DNA of 64,000 bases from the NCBI GenBank assembly GCA_963776735.1, contig CAVZNV010000001.1:1-64000 (forward strand), given 5' to 3'. Below, piece by piece: positions 32,661 through 40,573 of the stretch; the stretch's first letter is position 1; each line of letters starts with the position of its first letter. A program made the position numbers and the translations under genes. The DNA comes from PALSA-612 sp963776735 (GTDB taxonomy: Bacteria > Actinomycetota > Thermoleophilia > Gaiellales > Gaiellaceae). The notes below the pieces were generated by a model. That model did not search any database, had not been told where the DNA came from, and saw only the letters and a program-made list of their open reading frames with translations.

Positions 32661-33418
32661 CGGACAAGCTCTTCGACCTGGCGGGGCGCGTCGCCGTCGT
32701 CACGGGCGGTCTCGGCCAGCTCGGCTCGGTCTACGTCGAAGGGCTGCGTGAGCGTGGGATGACGGTGGCCGTCTGGGACGTGGACGGGGACGATCCGGTC
32801 GACGTCACCGAGCGCGCGTCGATCGAGGCCGCGACGGACAGGCTCGTCGCCGAGTCGGGCGTCCCGCACCTGCTCGTCAACAACGCTGCGATCGACGCGC
32901 CGCCCGACGCGCCCGCGGAAGAGGTCGGGCCGTTCGAGACCTATCCGGAAGAGTCGTTCGACCGCGTCATGGACGTGAACGTGAAGGGCACGCTGCTCTG
33001 CTGCCAGGTGGTCGGTGCGGCCATGGCCAGGGAGGGCAGGGGCTCGATCGTGAACATCTCGTCGATCTACGGGCTTCTGTCGCCGCAGCAGGCTGTCTAC
33101 GACTTCCGTCGGCAGACAGGTGAGACGTTCGTGAAGCCGGTCGCCTATTCGGTGTCGAAGTCGGCGGTGCTCAACCTGACGCGCTACCTGGCGACGTACT
33201 GGGCGAAGGACCGCGTGCGCGTGAACACGCTCACGCTGGCCGGGATCGCCAACGAGCAGCCGGCAGAGTTCGTCGAGGCGTACACGGCGCGCGTGCCGCT
33301 CGGGCGCATGGCCCGGGCCGACGAGGCGCTGGGCGCGATCGTGTTCCTCGCCTCGGACGCGTCGTCGTATATGACCGGCGCCAACCTGGTCGTCGACGGC
33401 GGCTGGACGGCCTGGTGA
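32657..33418 (+). CDS. SDR family oxidoreductase, PtmA-like
   Basis: A 253-residue classical SDR. It has the NAD(P) site VVTGGLGQLGSVYVEGL (residues 15-31), the NNAA motif, NISSIYGLLSP, the catalytic PVAYSVSK (Y-x3-K), and the ending SSYMTGANLVVDGGWTAW. The sequence is close to the PtmA-type enzymes of legionaminic/pseudaminic-acid and flagellin glycosylation clusters. It reduces or oxidises a sugar intermediate; the substrate is unknown. The ATG overlaps the phosphatase stop and its TGA overlaps the next GTG. It has a plausible role in making the NeuB substrate. Confidence 0.85.
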   Translation: MTDKLFDLAGRVAVVTGGLGQLGSVYVEGLRERGMTVAVWDVDGDDPVDVTERASIEAATDRLVAESGVPHLLVNNAAIDAPPDAPAEEVGPFETYPEESFDRVMDVNVKGTLLCCQVVGAAMAREGRGSIVNISSIYGLLSPQQAVYDFRRQTGETFVKPVAYSVSKSAVLNLTRYLATYWAKDRVRVNTLTLAGIANEQPAEFVEAYTARVPLGRMARADEALGAIVFLASDASSYMTGANLVVDGGWTAW

Positions 33419-34800
33419 TCCCGGACCAGGTCCCGAACCACGTCGACGGAAAGGACGCCCCGGCTGCGTCGGGCGAGTGGCTCGACAAGCACCGTCCGGC
33501 GGACGGGTCGCTGCTCTGCCGCGTCGCGCGGTCGGGCGCCGAGGACGTCGCTGCCGCGGTAGCCGCGGCTCGCCGAGCACAGCCGGGGTGGGCGGCGCGG
33601 ACGGTGGTGTCGCGCGGCGAGCTCTGCCGGGAGATCGCGCTGGCTCTGCGCGAGCAGCGGGAAGAGGTCTCGCAGATCGTCGCCGAGGAGACGGGCAAGT
33701 CGCTCGACGCCGCCCGCGGCGAGACGGACGCGGCGGTCGAGATGGGCCTGTTCGTCGCGGGCGAAGGCCGCCGCTTCTACGGGCGCACGACGACCGCGAC
33801 GATGGAGCACCGAACGGTCATGTCCGTGCGGTCCCCGATCGGGGTCGCCGGCCTGCTGATCTCCTTCAACACGCCGCTGCCGAACGTGGCCTGGAAGGTC
33901 TTCCCGGCGATCCTGTGCGGCAACGCGTGCGTGCTGAAGCCGTCCGAGCACACGCCCGCCTCCGCCCACTACTTCGCAACACTGTGTTGCAAAGTCGGGC
34001 TGCCGGACGGCGTCCTGAACGTCGTCCAGGGGCTCGGACCCGAGGCCGGGGCGGCGCTCGTCGAGCATTCGGACGTCGACCTCGTCTCGTTCACGGGCTC
34101 GGCGGCGACCGGCCGCTGGGTGAACGAGACCGCCGCGCGGCGCCTGGCGAAGGTCTGCCTCGAACTCGGCGGCAAGAACGCGCTTGTCGTCTGCGACGAC
34201 GCGGATCTCGCGGGCGCGGTGAAGTGGGCGCTCGCGTCGGCGTTCTCCAACGCCGGCCAACGGTGCGCCGCGGCGAGCCGGATCGTCGTCTTCGACTCCG
34301 TCTACGACGAGTTCCGCCAGCGGTTCCTCGCCGAGGCAGCCGAGTGCGACCCTGGGCCGGTGATCAGCGAGGAGGCCGCCCGGCGGCTCGTCGCCGCCGG
34401 TGCGAAGCGGCTCGACCGCCCCGGCTTCTGGATCGCGCCGACGGTGCTCGAAGGCGTCATGCCCGACGCGGACATCTCCTGCGAGGAGCTGTTCGGCCCG
34501 GTGACGATCCTGTACCGGGTCGCCGGGTTCGACGAGGCGGTGGAACTCGTCAACGACTCGCCGTACGGCCTCACCGCGGCGATCCACACGCAGAGTCTCC
34601 ACCGGGCGATGACCTTCGCAGAGCGGGCGCAGGCGGGCGTGGTCGTGGTCAACGGCGGCACGCACGGCTCCGAGCCGCACATGGGCTTCGGCGGCGTCAA
34701 GCAGTCCGGCACCGGCTGGCGCGAGGCCGGTGTCGAGGCGCTCGACGTCTACTCGGAGTGGAAGTACGTCAACCTGATCGCCGACCCGGCGAAGGCGTGA
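33415..34800 (+). CDS. Aldehyde dehydrogenase family protein
   Basis: A 461-residue NAD(P)-dependent enzyme. It has FNTPLPNVAWKVFPAILCGN, KPSEHTPASAHYFA, the glutamate in LELGGKNALVV (about residue 253), the catalytic cysteine in NAGQRCAAASRIV (about 286) and EELFGPVTILYRV. It oxidises an aldehyde to an acid or acyl form. In this operon it likely makes or modifies a sugar aldehyde for the NeuB-like step. A 15-base palindrome is embedded in the frame at 33976-33990 and puts rare ACA, TGT and AAA codons into it. The gene overlaps both neighbours by four bases. Confidence 0.9.
   Translation: MIPDQVPNHVDGKDAPAASGEWLDKHRPADGSLLCRVARSGAEDVAAAVAAARRAQPGWAARTVVSRGELCREIALALREQREEVSQIVAEETGKSLDAARGETDAAVEMGLFVAGEGRRFYGRTTTATMEHRTVMSVRSPIGVAGLLISFNTPLPNVAWKVFPAILCGNACVLKPSEHTPASAHYFATLCCKVGLPDGVLNVVQGLGPEAGAALVEHSDVDLVSFTGSAATGRWVNETAARRLAKVCLELGGKNALVVCDDADLAGAVKWALASAFSNAGQRCAAASRIVVFDSVYDEFRQRFLAEAAECDPGPVISEEAARRLVAAGAKRLDRPGFWIAPTVLEGVMPDADISCEELFGPVTILYRVAGFDEAVELVNDSPYGLTAAIHTQSLHRAMTFAERAQAGVVVVNGGTHGSEPHMGFGGVKQSGTGWREAGVEALDVYSEWKYVNLIADPAKA
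33976..33992. repeat. GCAACAC-T-GTGTTGC palindrome inside the aldehyde dehydrogenase gene
   Basis: GCAACAC (33976-33982), central T, and GTGTTGC (33984-33990), followed by AA. The 17 bases GCAACACTGTGTTGCAA also occur at 46800-46816 between genes. In the gene it encodes ATLCCK in place of the usual helical residues, without changing the length. Confidence 0.85.
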
Positions 34801-35690
34801 TCGCTCGGCTGGTCCCTGGGCGCGTCGGGATCCTCGGCCCCGGCGGGGTCGGCGGCGCGCTCGCGGTGCACCTCGCACAGGCCGGTTTCGTGGTCGTCGT
34901 CGTCACGCATCGCGACGCATCGGTGTACGACCGCGGCGTGCTCACGCTCGACTGGCAGGGACGGACGCTGACCGCCGAGCCGTACGGGACGACGCTGCTG
35001 GACGGGCCGGTCGACCTGCTGCTCGTCACCGTCAAGGCTCCCGCGCTCGACGATGCGCTCGGCCGAGTCGAGCCGCAGGCGGTGGAGCGAGCCGTCATCC
35101 TCCCGCTGATGAATGGTCTCGAGCACGTGGCGACGATCCGCGAACGGTTCCCCGGACGCGTCGCAGCCGGGAGCATCGGCTGGATCGAGGCGTACAAGAC
35201 TGCGCCGCTGCACGTCGTCCAGACGACGCCGCAGCCGACGGTGGCGATGGCTTCGAAGGACGTGGAACGACGCGAACTCGACGAGATCGCCGAGATGTTC
35301 GAACGGGGCGGCATCAACACACGGATCGAGGATGCCGAGCCCGTGGTCCTCTGGGACAAGGCGGCGAGACTCGCACCTCTCGCCGCGCTCACCTCGTTGA
35401 CCGGCCGGACCGTCGGCGAGGTTCGCGTCGACTCACGGGAGCAGCTCGAGTCGTCCATTCACGAAGCTTGCGCTGTCGCCAACGCCGACGGTGCGCCGAC
35501 GGATCCGGACGAGCAGCTCGCGATCGTGGATCGCATCCCGCCGACCGTCATGACGTCCACCGCGCGCGACGTCGCAGCCGGTCGGCCATCCGAGCTCGAC
35601 GCGATCGTCGGGGGCGTGGTCCGGGCCGGTCGGCGGCTCGGCGTCCCGACGCCGACGCTCGAAGAACTGCTGGAGCAGTGCCGAGCCTAG
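34797..35690 (+). CDS. Ketopantoate reductase-like (PanE/ApbA family) enzyme
   Basis: A 297-residue reductase. The N-terminal Rossmann motif is VGILGPGGVGGALAVHLAQA (residues 9-28). The region LLVTVKAP, LMNGLEH and the catalytic lysine in LWDKAARLAPLAALTSLTG (about residue 185) follow the PanE family. True PanE reduces ketopantoate with NADPH; operon context argues instead for a 2-keto acid or sugar acid made here. It overlaps the aldehyde dehydrogenase (GTGA) and, by 13 bases, the CMP-synthetase. Within sugar-acid operons such a gene is unusual. Confidence 0.85.
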   Translation: MIARLVPGRVGILGPGGVGGALAVHLAQAGFVVVVVTHRDASVYDRGVLTLDWQGRTLTAEPYGTTLLDGPVDLLLVTVKAPALDDALGRVEPQAVERAVILPLMNGLEHVATIRERFPGRVAAGSIGWIEAYKTAPLHVVQTTPQPTVAMASKDVERRELDEIAEMFERGGINTRIEDAEPVVLWDKAARLAPLAALTSLTGRTVGEVRVDSREQLESSIHEACAVANADGAPTDPDEQLAIVDRIPPTVMTSTARDVAAGRPSELDAIVGGVVRAGRRLGVPTPTLEELLEQCRA

Positions 35691-36418
35691 TAGCGTTCGT
35701 CCCGGCCCGCGCAGGGTCGGTGCGCGTGCCGGGCAAGAACATCCGTCCGCTCGGCGGCCATCCGCTGCTCGCGTACGCGATCGCGACCGCGCTGCAGTCC
35801 GGCGTCGCCGACCGCGTCATCTGCTCGACCGACTCCGAGCAGATCGCCGAGATCGCGCGCTGGTACGGGGCGGACGTGCCGTTCCTGCGTCCGGCCGAGT
35901 ACGCGACGGCGACGTCACCGGACAGCGACTGGCTCGTGCACATGCTCGGCGAACTGCCCGAGCGGTACGACCTCTGCGCGCTGGTTCGCGCGACGAACCC
36001 GTTCCGCGGGCCGGACGTCGTGCGGCGCGGGCTCGAGCAGCTGCTGCAGACGCCGCAGGCCGACTCGATCCGCGCGGTCGAGCTCGTCAAGCAGCACCCG
36101 GGGAAGATGTGGGTGGTCGAGGGCGAGACCATGCGTCCGCTGCTGGACCAGTCAGGCCTGGAGACGGCCTGGCACGCCATGCAGTACCCGGCCTTGCCTC
36201 AGGTGTACGTGCAGAACTCTGCGCTCGAGATCGCGCGGACGGCGGCAGTGCTCGAGACCGGCACGCGCGAAGGGCGGGTGCTGGCGCCGTACTTCACGGA
36301 GGGGTACGAAGGCTTCAACGTGGACGACGAGGAGGACTGGGCGCGTGCCGAGGTGCTGCTCGCGGCCGGGCGCGCGTCGCTGCCTGCCATCGACCGCGAC
36401 CCCTGGCCCGGCGGCTGA
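35678..36418 (+). CDS. Acylneuraminate cytidylyltransferase-like enzyme (NeuA/PtmB type)
   Basis: A 246-residue CMP-sugar synthetase. It has AFVPARAGSVRVPGKNIRPL (CTP-binding loop with R and K, residues 6-25), the CSTDSEQIAEIARWYGADVP region, ALVRATNPFRG (Q-x-T-x-P-like site) and FNVDDEEDW at the end. It joins CMP from CTP to a 3-deoxy-2-keto sugar acid, giving the donor for a transferase. It is last in the six-gene operon from the NeuB-like gene. The start is the GTG at 35678, within the reductase gene. Confidence 0.85.
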   Translation: MPSLVAFVPARAGSVRVPGKNIRPLGGHPLLAYAIATALQSGVADRVICSTDSEQIAEIARWYGADVPFLRPAEYATATSPDSDWLVHMLGELPERYDLCALVRATNPFRGPDVVRRGLEQLLQTPQADSIRAVELVKQHPGKMWVVEGETMRPLLDQSGLETAWHAMQYPALPQVYVQNSALEIARTAAVLETGTREGRVLAPYFTEGYEGFNVDDEEDWARAEVLLAAGRASLPAIDRDPWPGG

Positions 36419-36442
36419 GGTCTCGCCGTCCCGGCCGGCCGG

Positions 36443-36476
36443 CTGTGGACGAGAAGTCACACATTCGTCACGAATC
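36443..36476. repeat. Partial copy of the intergenic repeat interior
   Basis: These 34 bases are similar to 6286-6320 of repeat copy 1: both read CTGTGGA, then AAGTCACAC, then TTCGTCAC. No CGGTGTC palindrome flanks it. It lies 25 bases after the CMP-synthetase stop. Confidence 0.6.
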
Positions 36477-36504
36477 GGGCACTGTTTCGTGCGTCTTTCG
36501 GCGG

Positions 36505-36552
36505 TACGCTGACCGCGGGTGGTGGGTGGTCTTTTCCCCACCCAGGGTGGGG
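36505..36552 (+). promoter_or_regulatory. Possible promoter and structured leader
   Basis: TACGCT (36505-36510) could be a -10. It is followed by a G-rich stretch and a perfect odd hairpin, CCCCACCC (36536-36543), A, GGGTGGGG (36545-36552). A transcript from here would carry a strong stem before the enolase-family gene. The hairpin could also terminate the NeuB-like operon. Confidence 0.4.
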
Positions 36553-36604
36553 ATATGACCGCCGCTCGCGCCACTCCGGACTAGGCCGCGACTGACAGCG
36601 GCCG

Positions 36605-36610
36605 TATGCT
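36605..36610 (+). promoter_or_regulatory. -10 element of the enolase-family gene
   Basis: TATGCT ends seven bases before the ATG at 36618, giving a likely leaderless transcript. Confidence 0.5.
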
Positions 36611-36617
36611 CCCGCCC

Positions 36618-37793
36618 ATGAAAGTCGCCGCCATCGAGACACTGTTCTGCGACGCGGGCTGGCGGCCGTGGATCTTCCTCAAGATCACGTCCGACGAAGG
36701 CCTGCACGGCTGGGCCGAGATCACCGACTCACACGGCTCGCCTCGCGGGCTCGCGGGCATCGTCGACGACCTCGCGCCGCTCGTGCTCGACCGCGACCCG
36801 CGCGCGACCGAGCGCATCTACTGGGATCTCTACCGCGCCACGCGCCAGAGCCCGGGCGGCGTCGTCGCGAAGGCGATCGCCGGCATCGAGAACGCGCTGC
36901 TCGACCTGAAGGCCCGCGCGCTCGGCGTCCCGGTCTACGAGCTCTTCGGCGGCCCGACGCGCGACTCGGTGCCCGTCTACTGGTCGCACTGCGGCACGAC
37001 CCGCGCCCGCGCGTGGGAGGTCACCGGCACGCCCAAGCTTGCCGGCTACGAGCAGGTCGCCGCGCTCGGCCGCGAGGTCGTGGAGCGCGGCTTCCCCGCG
37101 TTCAAGACGAACGCCGTCGTGCCCGGGGACGACCCGCAGGTGCTCATGCCCGGCTTCGGCGGCGGCAGCGGCACGACCGACCAGAACGTCGGGCCGGAGG
37201 AGATCGACGCGCTCGTCGCGTTGTTCGAGGCATTCGCCGAGGGCACGGCCGGACAGGCCGAGGCGATCCTCGACCTGAACTTCAACGCCAAACCCGAAGG
37301 AGCCGTCCGCGTCGCCGACGCGCTCGAGCCGTTCGACCTGCTCTGGCTCGAGCTGGACCTGTTCGACCCCGGCGCGCTCGCCTCGGTGCACGCGCGCTCG
37401 CCGATGCCGATCTGCTCCGGCGAGAACCTCTACGGCGCGCGCGCCTTCAGGCCGTTCTTCGAAGCGGGGGCGATGGACGTGGCCTCCGTCGACGTGATCT
37501 GGAACGGCTTCGCGCAGTCGCGCAAGATCGCCGACCTGGCCGAGACGTTCGAGCTCAACTGCGCGCCCCACAACTACTACAGCCACCTCGCCACGTTCAT
37601 CTCCGCCCAGTGGTGCGCGTCGATCCCGAACGTGCGCATCTGCGAGGTGGACGTGGACGACGTGCCGTGGAAGGATGAGCTCGTCACCGCCGTTCCGGCC
37701 GTCGAGAACGGCGTCCTGGCGATTCCCGTAGGCCCTGGCTGGGGGGTCGACGTGAACGAGGAGGTGCTGAGGGCGCATCCCTGGCCCGGATAG
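36618..37793 (+). CDS. Mandelate racemase/muconate lactonizing family (enolase superfamily) enzyme
   Basis: A 391-residue protein with an N-terminal capping domain (MKVAAIETLFCDAG, GWAEITDSHGSPRGLAGIVD) and a C-terminal barrel. Metal ligands are the aspartate in AILDLNFNAK, the glutamate in LLWLELDLFD and the glutamate in ICSGENLYGA; a late histidine is in CAPHNYYSHLA. The second-strand K-x-K is changed to K-T-N (FPAFKTNAVV), so it is not a standard mandelate racemase. Such enzymes dehydrate or racemise sugar acids. The position suggests work on an acid sugar intermediate. An ATG four codons upstream is the alternative start. Confidence 0.85.
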   Translation: MKVAAIETLFCDAGWRPWIFLKITSDEGLHGWAEITDSHGSPRGLAGIVDDLAPLVLDRDPRATERIYWDLYRATRQSPGGVVAKAIAGIENALLDLKARALGVPVYELFGGPTRDSVPVYWSHCGTTRARAWEVTGTPKLAGYEQVAALGREVVERGFPAFKTNAVVPGDDPQVLMPGFGGGSGTTDQNVGPEEIDALVALFEAFAEGTAGQAEAILDLNFNAKPEGAVRVADALEPFDLLWLELDLFDPGALASVHARSPMPICSGENLYGARAFRPFFEAGAMDVASVDVIWNGFAQSRKIADLAETFELNCAPHNYYSHLATFISAQWCASIPNVRICEVDVDDVPWKDELVTAVPAVENGVLAIPVGPGWGVDVNEEVLRAHPWPG

Positions 37794-37796
37794 ACA

Positions 37797-38633
37797 GTGG
37801 GGAGACACTTCGGCAGGCTGGCGCACCGCGCCGTAATCGCCGCTGCAGGGCGGCTCGGGTACGGGACGTATCGTCCGGTCGGCGACTACCGGGCGCACCT
37901 CGCGACCCTGACGACCTTCGACGACGATCCGCGCTCGATCCGCGACGGGCGACCGTCCACGATGCTCGACGGGCGCGACCTGACGCTCACGGCCGAAGGG
38001 CTCGAGGACGTGCTCGGCGACTTTCCGCGCGGCCGGCGCATACTCGAAGTCGGGCCGAAGTACGGCGTCCATGCGCGCTGGGTCGACCGAGTGCTCGAGC
38101 CGCAAGAGCTCGTGTTCTGCGACTTCGAGGCCGACCGACATCTCCACGAGGAATGGACGGGTGGGCTCTCGTGCCCGCACCGGTTCGTCTACGGCGACCT
38201 GGCGCAGGCCGACGAACTGCTCGAGCAGGAGCCGTTCGAGCTCGTCCTCTTCCTCGGCGTGTTCTACCACTCGATCCACCATCTCCGGCTCCTGTCGCGC
38301 CTGAACCGCGTCCTGCCCGACGGCGGGCTGATGCTGCTCGAGACGACCGTCGACCCTCGCCCCGACGCCTCGATCCGGTTGAGCTGGCAGGAGCGGAACC
38401 AGAAGGCCAAAGGCGTGCCTACGCTCGACGCCGTGCGGCTGCTGCTCGCCTGGACGGGCTTCCGGACGGTGACGGGCTTCGCCGACTACCGGCCGGGCTC
38501 GAGCGAGGTCCTCCTGCTTGCGGAGAAGACCGACGACGTGAGAGACGACGACGGCCTTGCGGAGGTCGTCATGCCCCACCGCGACGCTCCTCCCGTGGCC
38601 GCTAGCCTCGGGTCGTGGCCGACCTCGAGCTGA
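37797..38633 (+). CDS. SAM-dependent methyltransferase-like protein
   Basis: A 278-residue protein. The SAM-like site is RILEVGPKYGVHARWVDRVL (about residues 81-100), then LVFCDFEADRHL and ELVLFLGVFYHSIHHLRLL, as in tRNA (CmoB-like) and sugar methyltransferases. The glycine-rich motif is modified (EVGPKYG), so binding should be checked. The GTG start is three bases after the enolase-family stop. Its last 19 bases overlap the transketolase start. It may methylate a sugar of the acid-sugar pathway. Confidence 0.75.
   Translation: MGRHFGRLAHRAVIAAAGRLGYGTYRPVGDYRAHLATLTTFDDDPRSIRDGRPSTMLDGRDLTLTAEGLEDVLGDFPRGRRILEVGPKYGVHARWVDRVLEPQELVFCDFEADRHLHEEWTGGLSCPHRFVYGDLAQADELLEQEPFELVLFLGVFYHSIHHLRLLSRLNRVLPDGGLMLLETTVDPRPDASIRLSWQERNQKAKGVPTLDAVRLLLAWTGFRTVTGFADYRPGSSEVLLLAEKTDDVRDDDGLAEVVMPHRDAPPVAASLGSWPTSS
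38603..38608 (+). promoter_or_regulatory. -10 element of the transketolase gene
   Basis: TAGCCT ends exactly six bases before the GTG at 38615, inside the end of the methyltransferase gene. It suggests an internal leaderless start for the transketolase and GT4. Confidence 0.45.
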
Positions 38634-40573
38634 TCCCGCGCAGCGAGTTCGAGCGCGTCCGGCTGGCGGAAGTGCCGCGCGACGACCGCTTGCTGCTGCT
38701 CGCGGACATGAACCGCGCGAACGCGCTCACGGCCGTGAAGCGGGCGGGCTCCGGTCATCTCGGCTCGAGCTTCAGCGCGATGGACATCGTCACATTCCTG
38801 TTCGAGGAGGAGCTGACGACCGCGCAACTCGGCTTCGACCACCCCGATCGCGACATCTACTTCTCGTCCAAAGGCCACGACGTACCCGGGCTGTACGCCA
38901 TGCTCTACTCGCTCGGCGTCTTGCCGGCCGAACGGTTGATGCGGCTGCGGCGGCTCGGCGGTCTGGACGGGCACCCGGACGTCGGCGTACCCGGGATCGA
39001 GGCGAACTCGGGCTCGCTCGGGATGGGCATCTCGAAGGGCCGGGGCCTCGCGTGGGCGAAGCGGTTCCTCGGCCGCGGCGGGCGCGTCGTCGTGATGGTC
39101 GGCGACGGGGAGCTCCAGGAGGGCCAGAACTGGGAGGCGCTCCAGGCAGGCGCGCACGAGGAGGTCGGCAACCTGATCGTCATCGTCGACCGGAACGAGC
39201 TCCAGTCGGACAGGCGCACCGAGGAGATCCTCGCGCTGCGCGACCTGGAGGAGAAGGGTCGGCGCTTCGGCTGGTACGTCGACGCGTGCGACGGACACGA
39301 TCCGACGCAGTTGCGCGAGGCGTTCGAGGACTTCCTGTCGGATGCCGAGCGGCCGAAGCTCCTCGTCGCACGGACGCTCAAGGGCAAAGGCGTGTCCTTC
39401 ATGGAGCACCCGGCGGCGCTCAAGGAGGGCCGCGGCACCTACCGGTGGCACGCGGGCGCACCCGACGACGAGACGTTCGTGCGCGCGTTCGGGGAGCTGA
39501 CCGGCCGCCTCCGGGAGCGCTTCGAGGGCTACGGGCTCGGCGAGCTCGTGCTGGAGGCGGTGCCGCCGCTCGAGGAGGAGCCGGCGACGAGCCTCGAGGG
39601 CGAGCCTGTCAGCGGTGCGGGAGCGCCGAAGCCCAAGGCGAAGCTGAAGGAGTCGGCGGAGTACGTCGCCGAGGCGTATGGGCAGGCGCTGCTCGATCTC
39701 GCCGACGCGCATCCGGAGCTGATCGTGCTCGACGCCGACCTCGCGTCCGACTGCCGCGTCCGCGCGTTCGAGCTGCGCTATCCCGAGCGGTTCGTCGAGG
39801 TCGGCATCGCCGAGCAGGACATGGTCTCGATGGCGGCCGGTCTCGCGCGGCAAGGATTGCTGCCGGTGGTCAACTCGTTCGCCTCGTTCCTCGCCTCGCG
39901 GGCGAACGAGCAGATCTACAACGCGGCCAGCGAGCGCGCACGGATCGTCTACGCGCTGCACTACGCAGGGCTGATCCCGGCCGGGCCGGGGAAGTCGCAC
40001 CAGAGCCTGCGGGACGTGTCGCTGCTCGCTGCGCTGCCGAACGTCACGATCGTCCAGCCGGCGAACTCGGAGGAGACGCGCGCTCTCGTCGAGTGGGCAC
40101 TGGAAGGGACCGTCGACAGCGTGGCGATCCGCCTCGCGATCGGGCCGTCGCCGCGGCGGATCGCGCTGCCCGACGGCTACCGCCTCGAGCCCGGGTGTGG
40201 CGCGGAGCTCGTCCAGGGTGCTGACGCGGTCGTGCTCGCCTACGGGCCGGTGATGCTGCACGAGGTGCTGACGGCGTCGGAGGCGCTGCGTGCCCGCGGC
40301 GTGCGCGTATCCGTTGTGAACATGCCCTGGCTGAACCGCTTCGACGCGGGCTGGCTCGAGGAGGCAGTGGCACCGCATGAGCACGTCTTCGTGGTCGAGG
40401 ACCACTCGCCCGTCGGCGCGCTCGGCGACGCGCTGCGCCGTGAGCTGCAACGGCCGGTGACGGTCTACGGCGTCGAGGGCTGGCCCGCCTGCGGCACGCC
40501 GATCGAGGCGCTTCGCTTCCACGGCCTGGACGGCGCCTCGCTCGCCGATCGCATCGCCGCCTCGCTTCAGTGA
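38615..40573 (+). CDS. Transketolase, N- and C-terminal halves in one chain
   Basis: A 652-residue ThDP enzyme. The N-half has GSGHLGSSFSAMDIVTFLFE, HDVPGLYAMLYSLG and the ThDP motif MVGDGELQEGQNWE...RNELQSD (GDG-N, residues 160-195). A proline/lysine linker (about 325-350) leads to the pyrimidine domain with the glutamate in VEVGIAEQDMVSMAAGLARQ. Many relatives in surface-sugar loci are split in two genes; here they are joined. The likely reaction is transfer of a two-carbon unit to make an unusual ketose or aldose for the acid-sugar pathway, rather than central metabolism. Confidence 0.9.
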   Translation: MADLELIPRSEFERVRLAEVPRDDRLLLLADMNRANALTAVKRAGSGHLGSSFSAMDIVTFLFEEELTTAQLGFDHPDRDIYFSSKGHDVPGLYAMLYSLGVLPAERLMRLRRLGGLDGHPDVGVPGIEANSGSLGMGISKGRGLAWAKRFLGRGGRVVVMVGDGELQEGQNWEALQAGAHEEVGNLIVIVDRNELQSDRRTEEILALRDLEEKGRRFGWYVDACDGHDPTQLREAFEDFLSDAERPKLLVARTLKGKGVSFMEHPAALKEGRGTYRWHAGAPDDETFVRAFGELTGRLRERFEGYGLGELVLEAVPPLEEEPATSLEGEPVSGAGAPKPKAKLKESAEYVAEAYGQALLDLADAHPELIVLDADLASDCRVRAFELRYPERFVEVGIAEQDMVSMAAGLARQGLLPVVNSFASFLASRANEQIYNAASERARIVYALHYAGLIPAGPGKSHQSLRDVSLLAALPNVTIVQPANSEETRALVEWALEGTVDSVAIRLAIGPSPRRIALPDGYRLEPGCGAELVQGADAVVLAYGPVMLHEVLTASEALRARGVRVSVVNMPWLNRFDAGWLEEAVAPHEHVFVVEDHSPVGALGDALRRELQRPVTVYGVEGWPACGTPIEALRFHGLDGASLADRIAASLQ

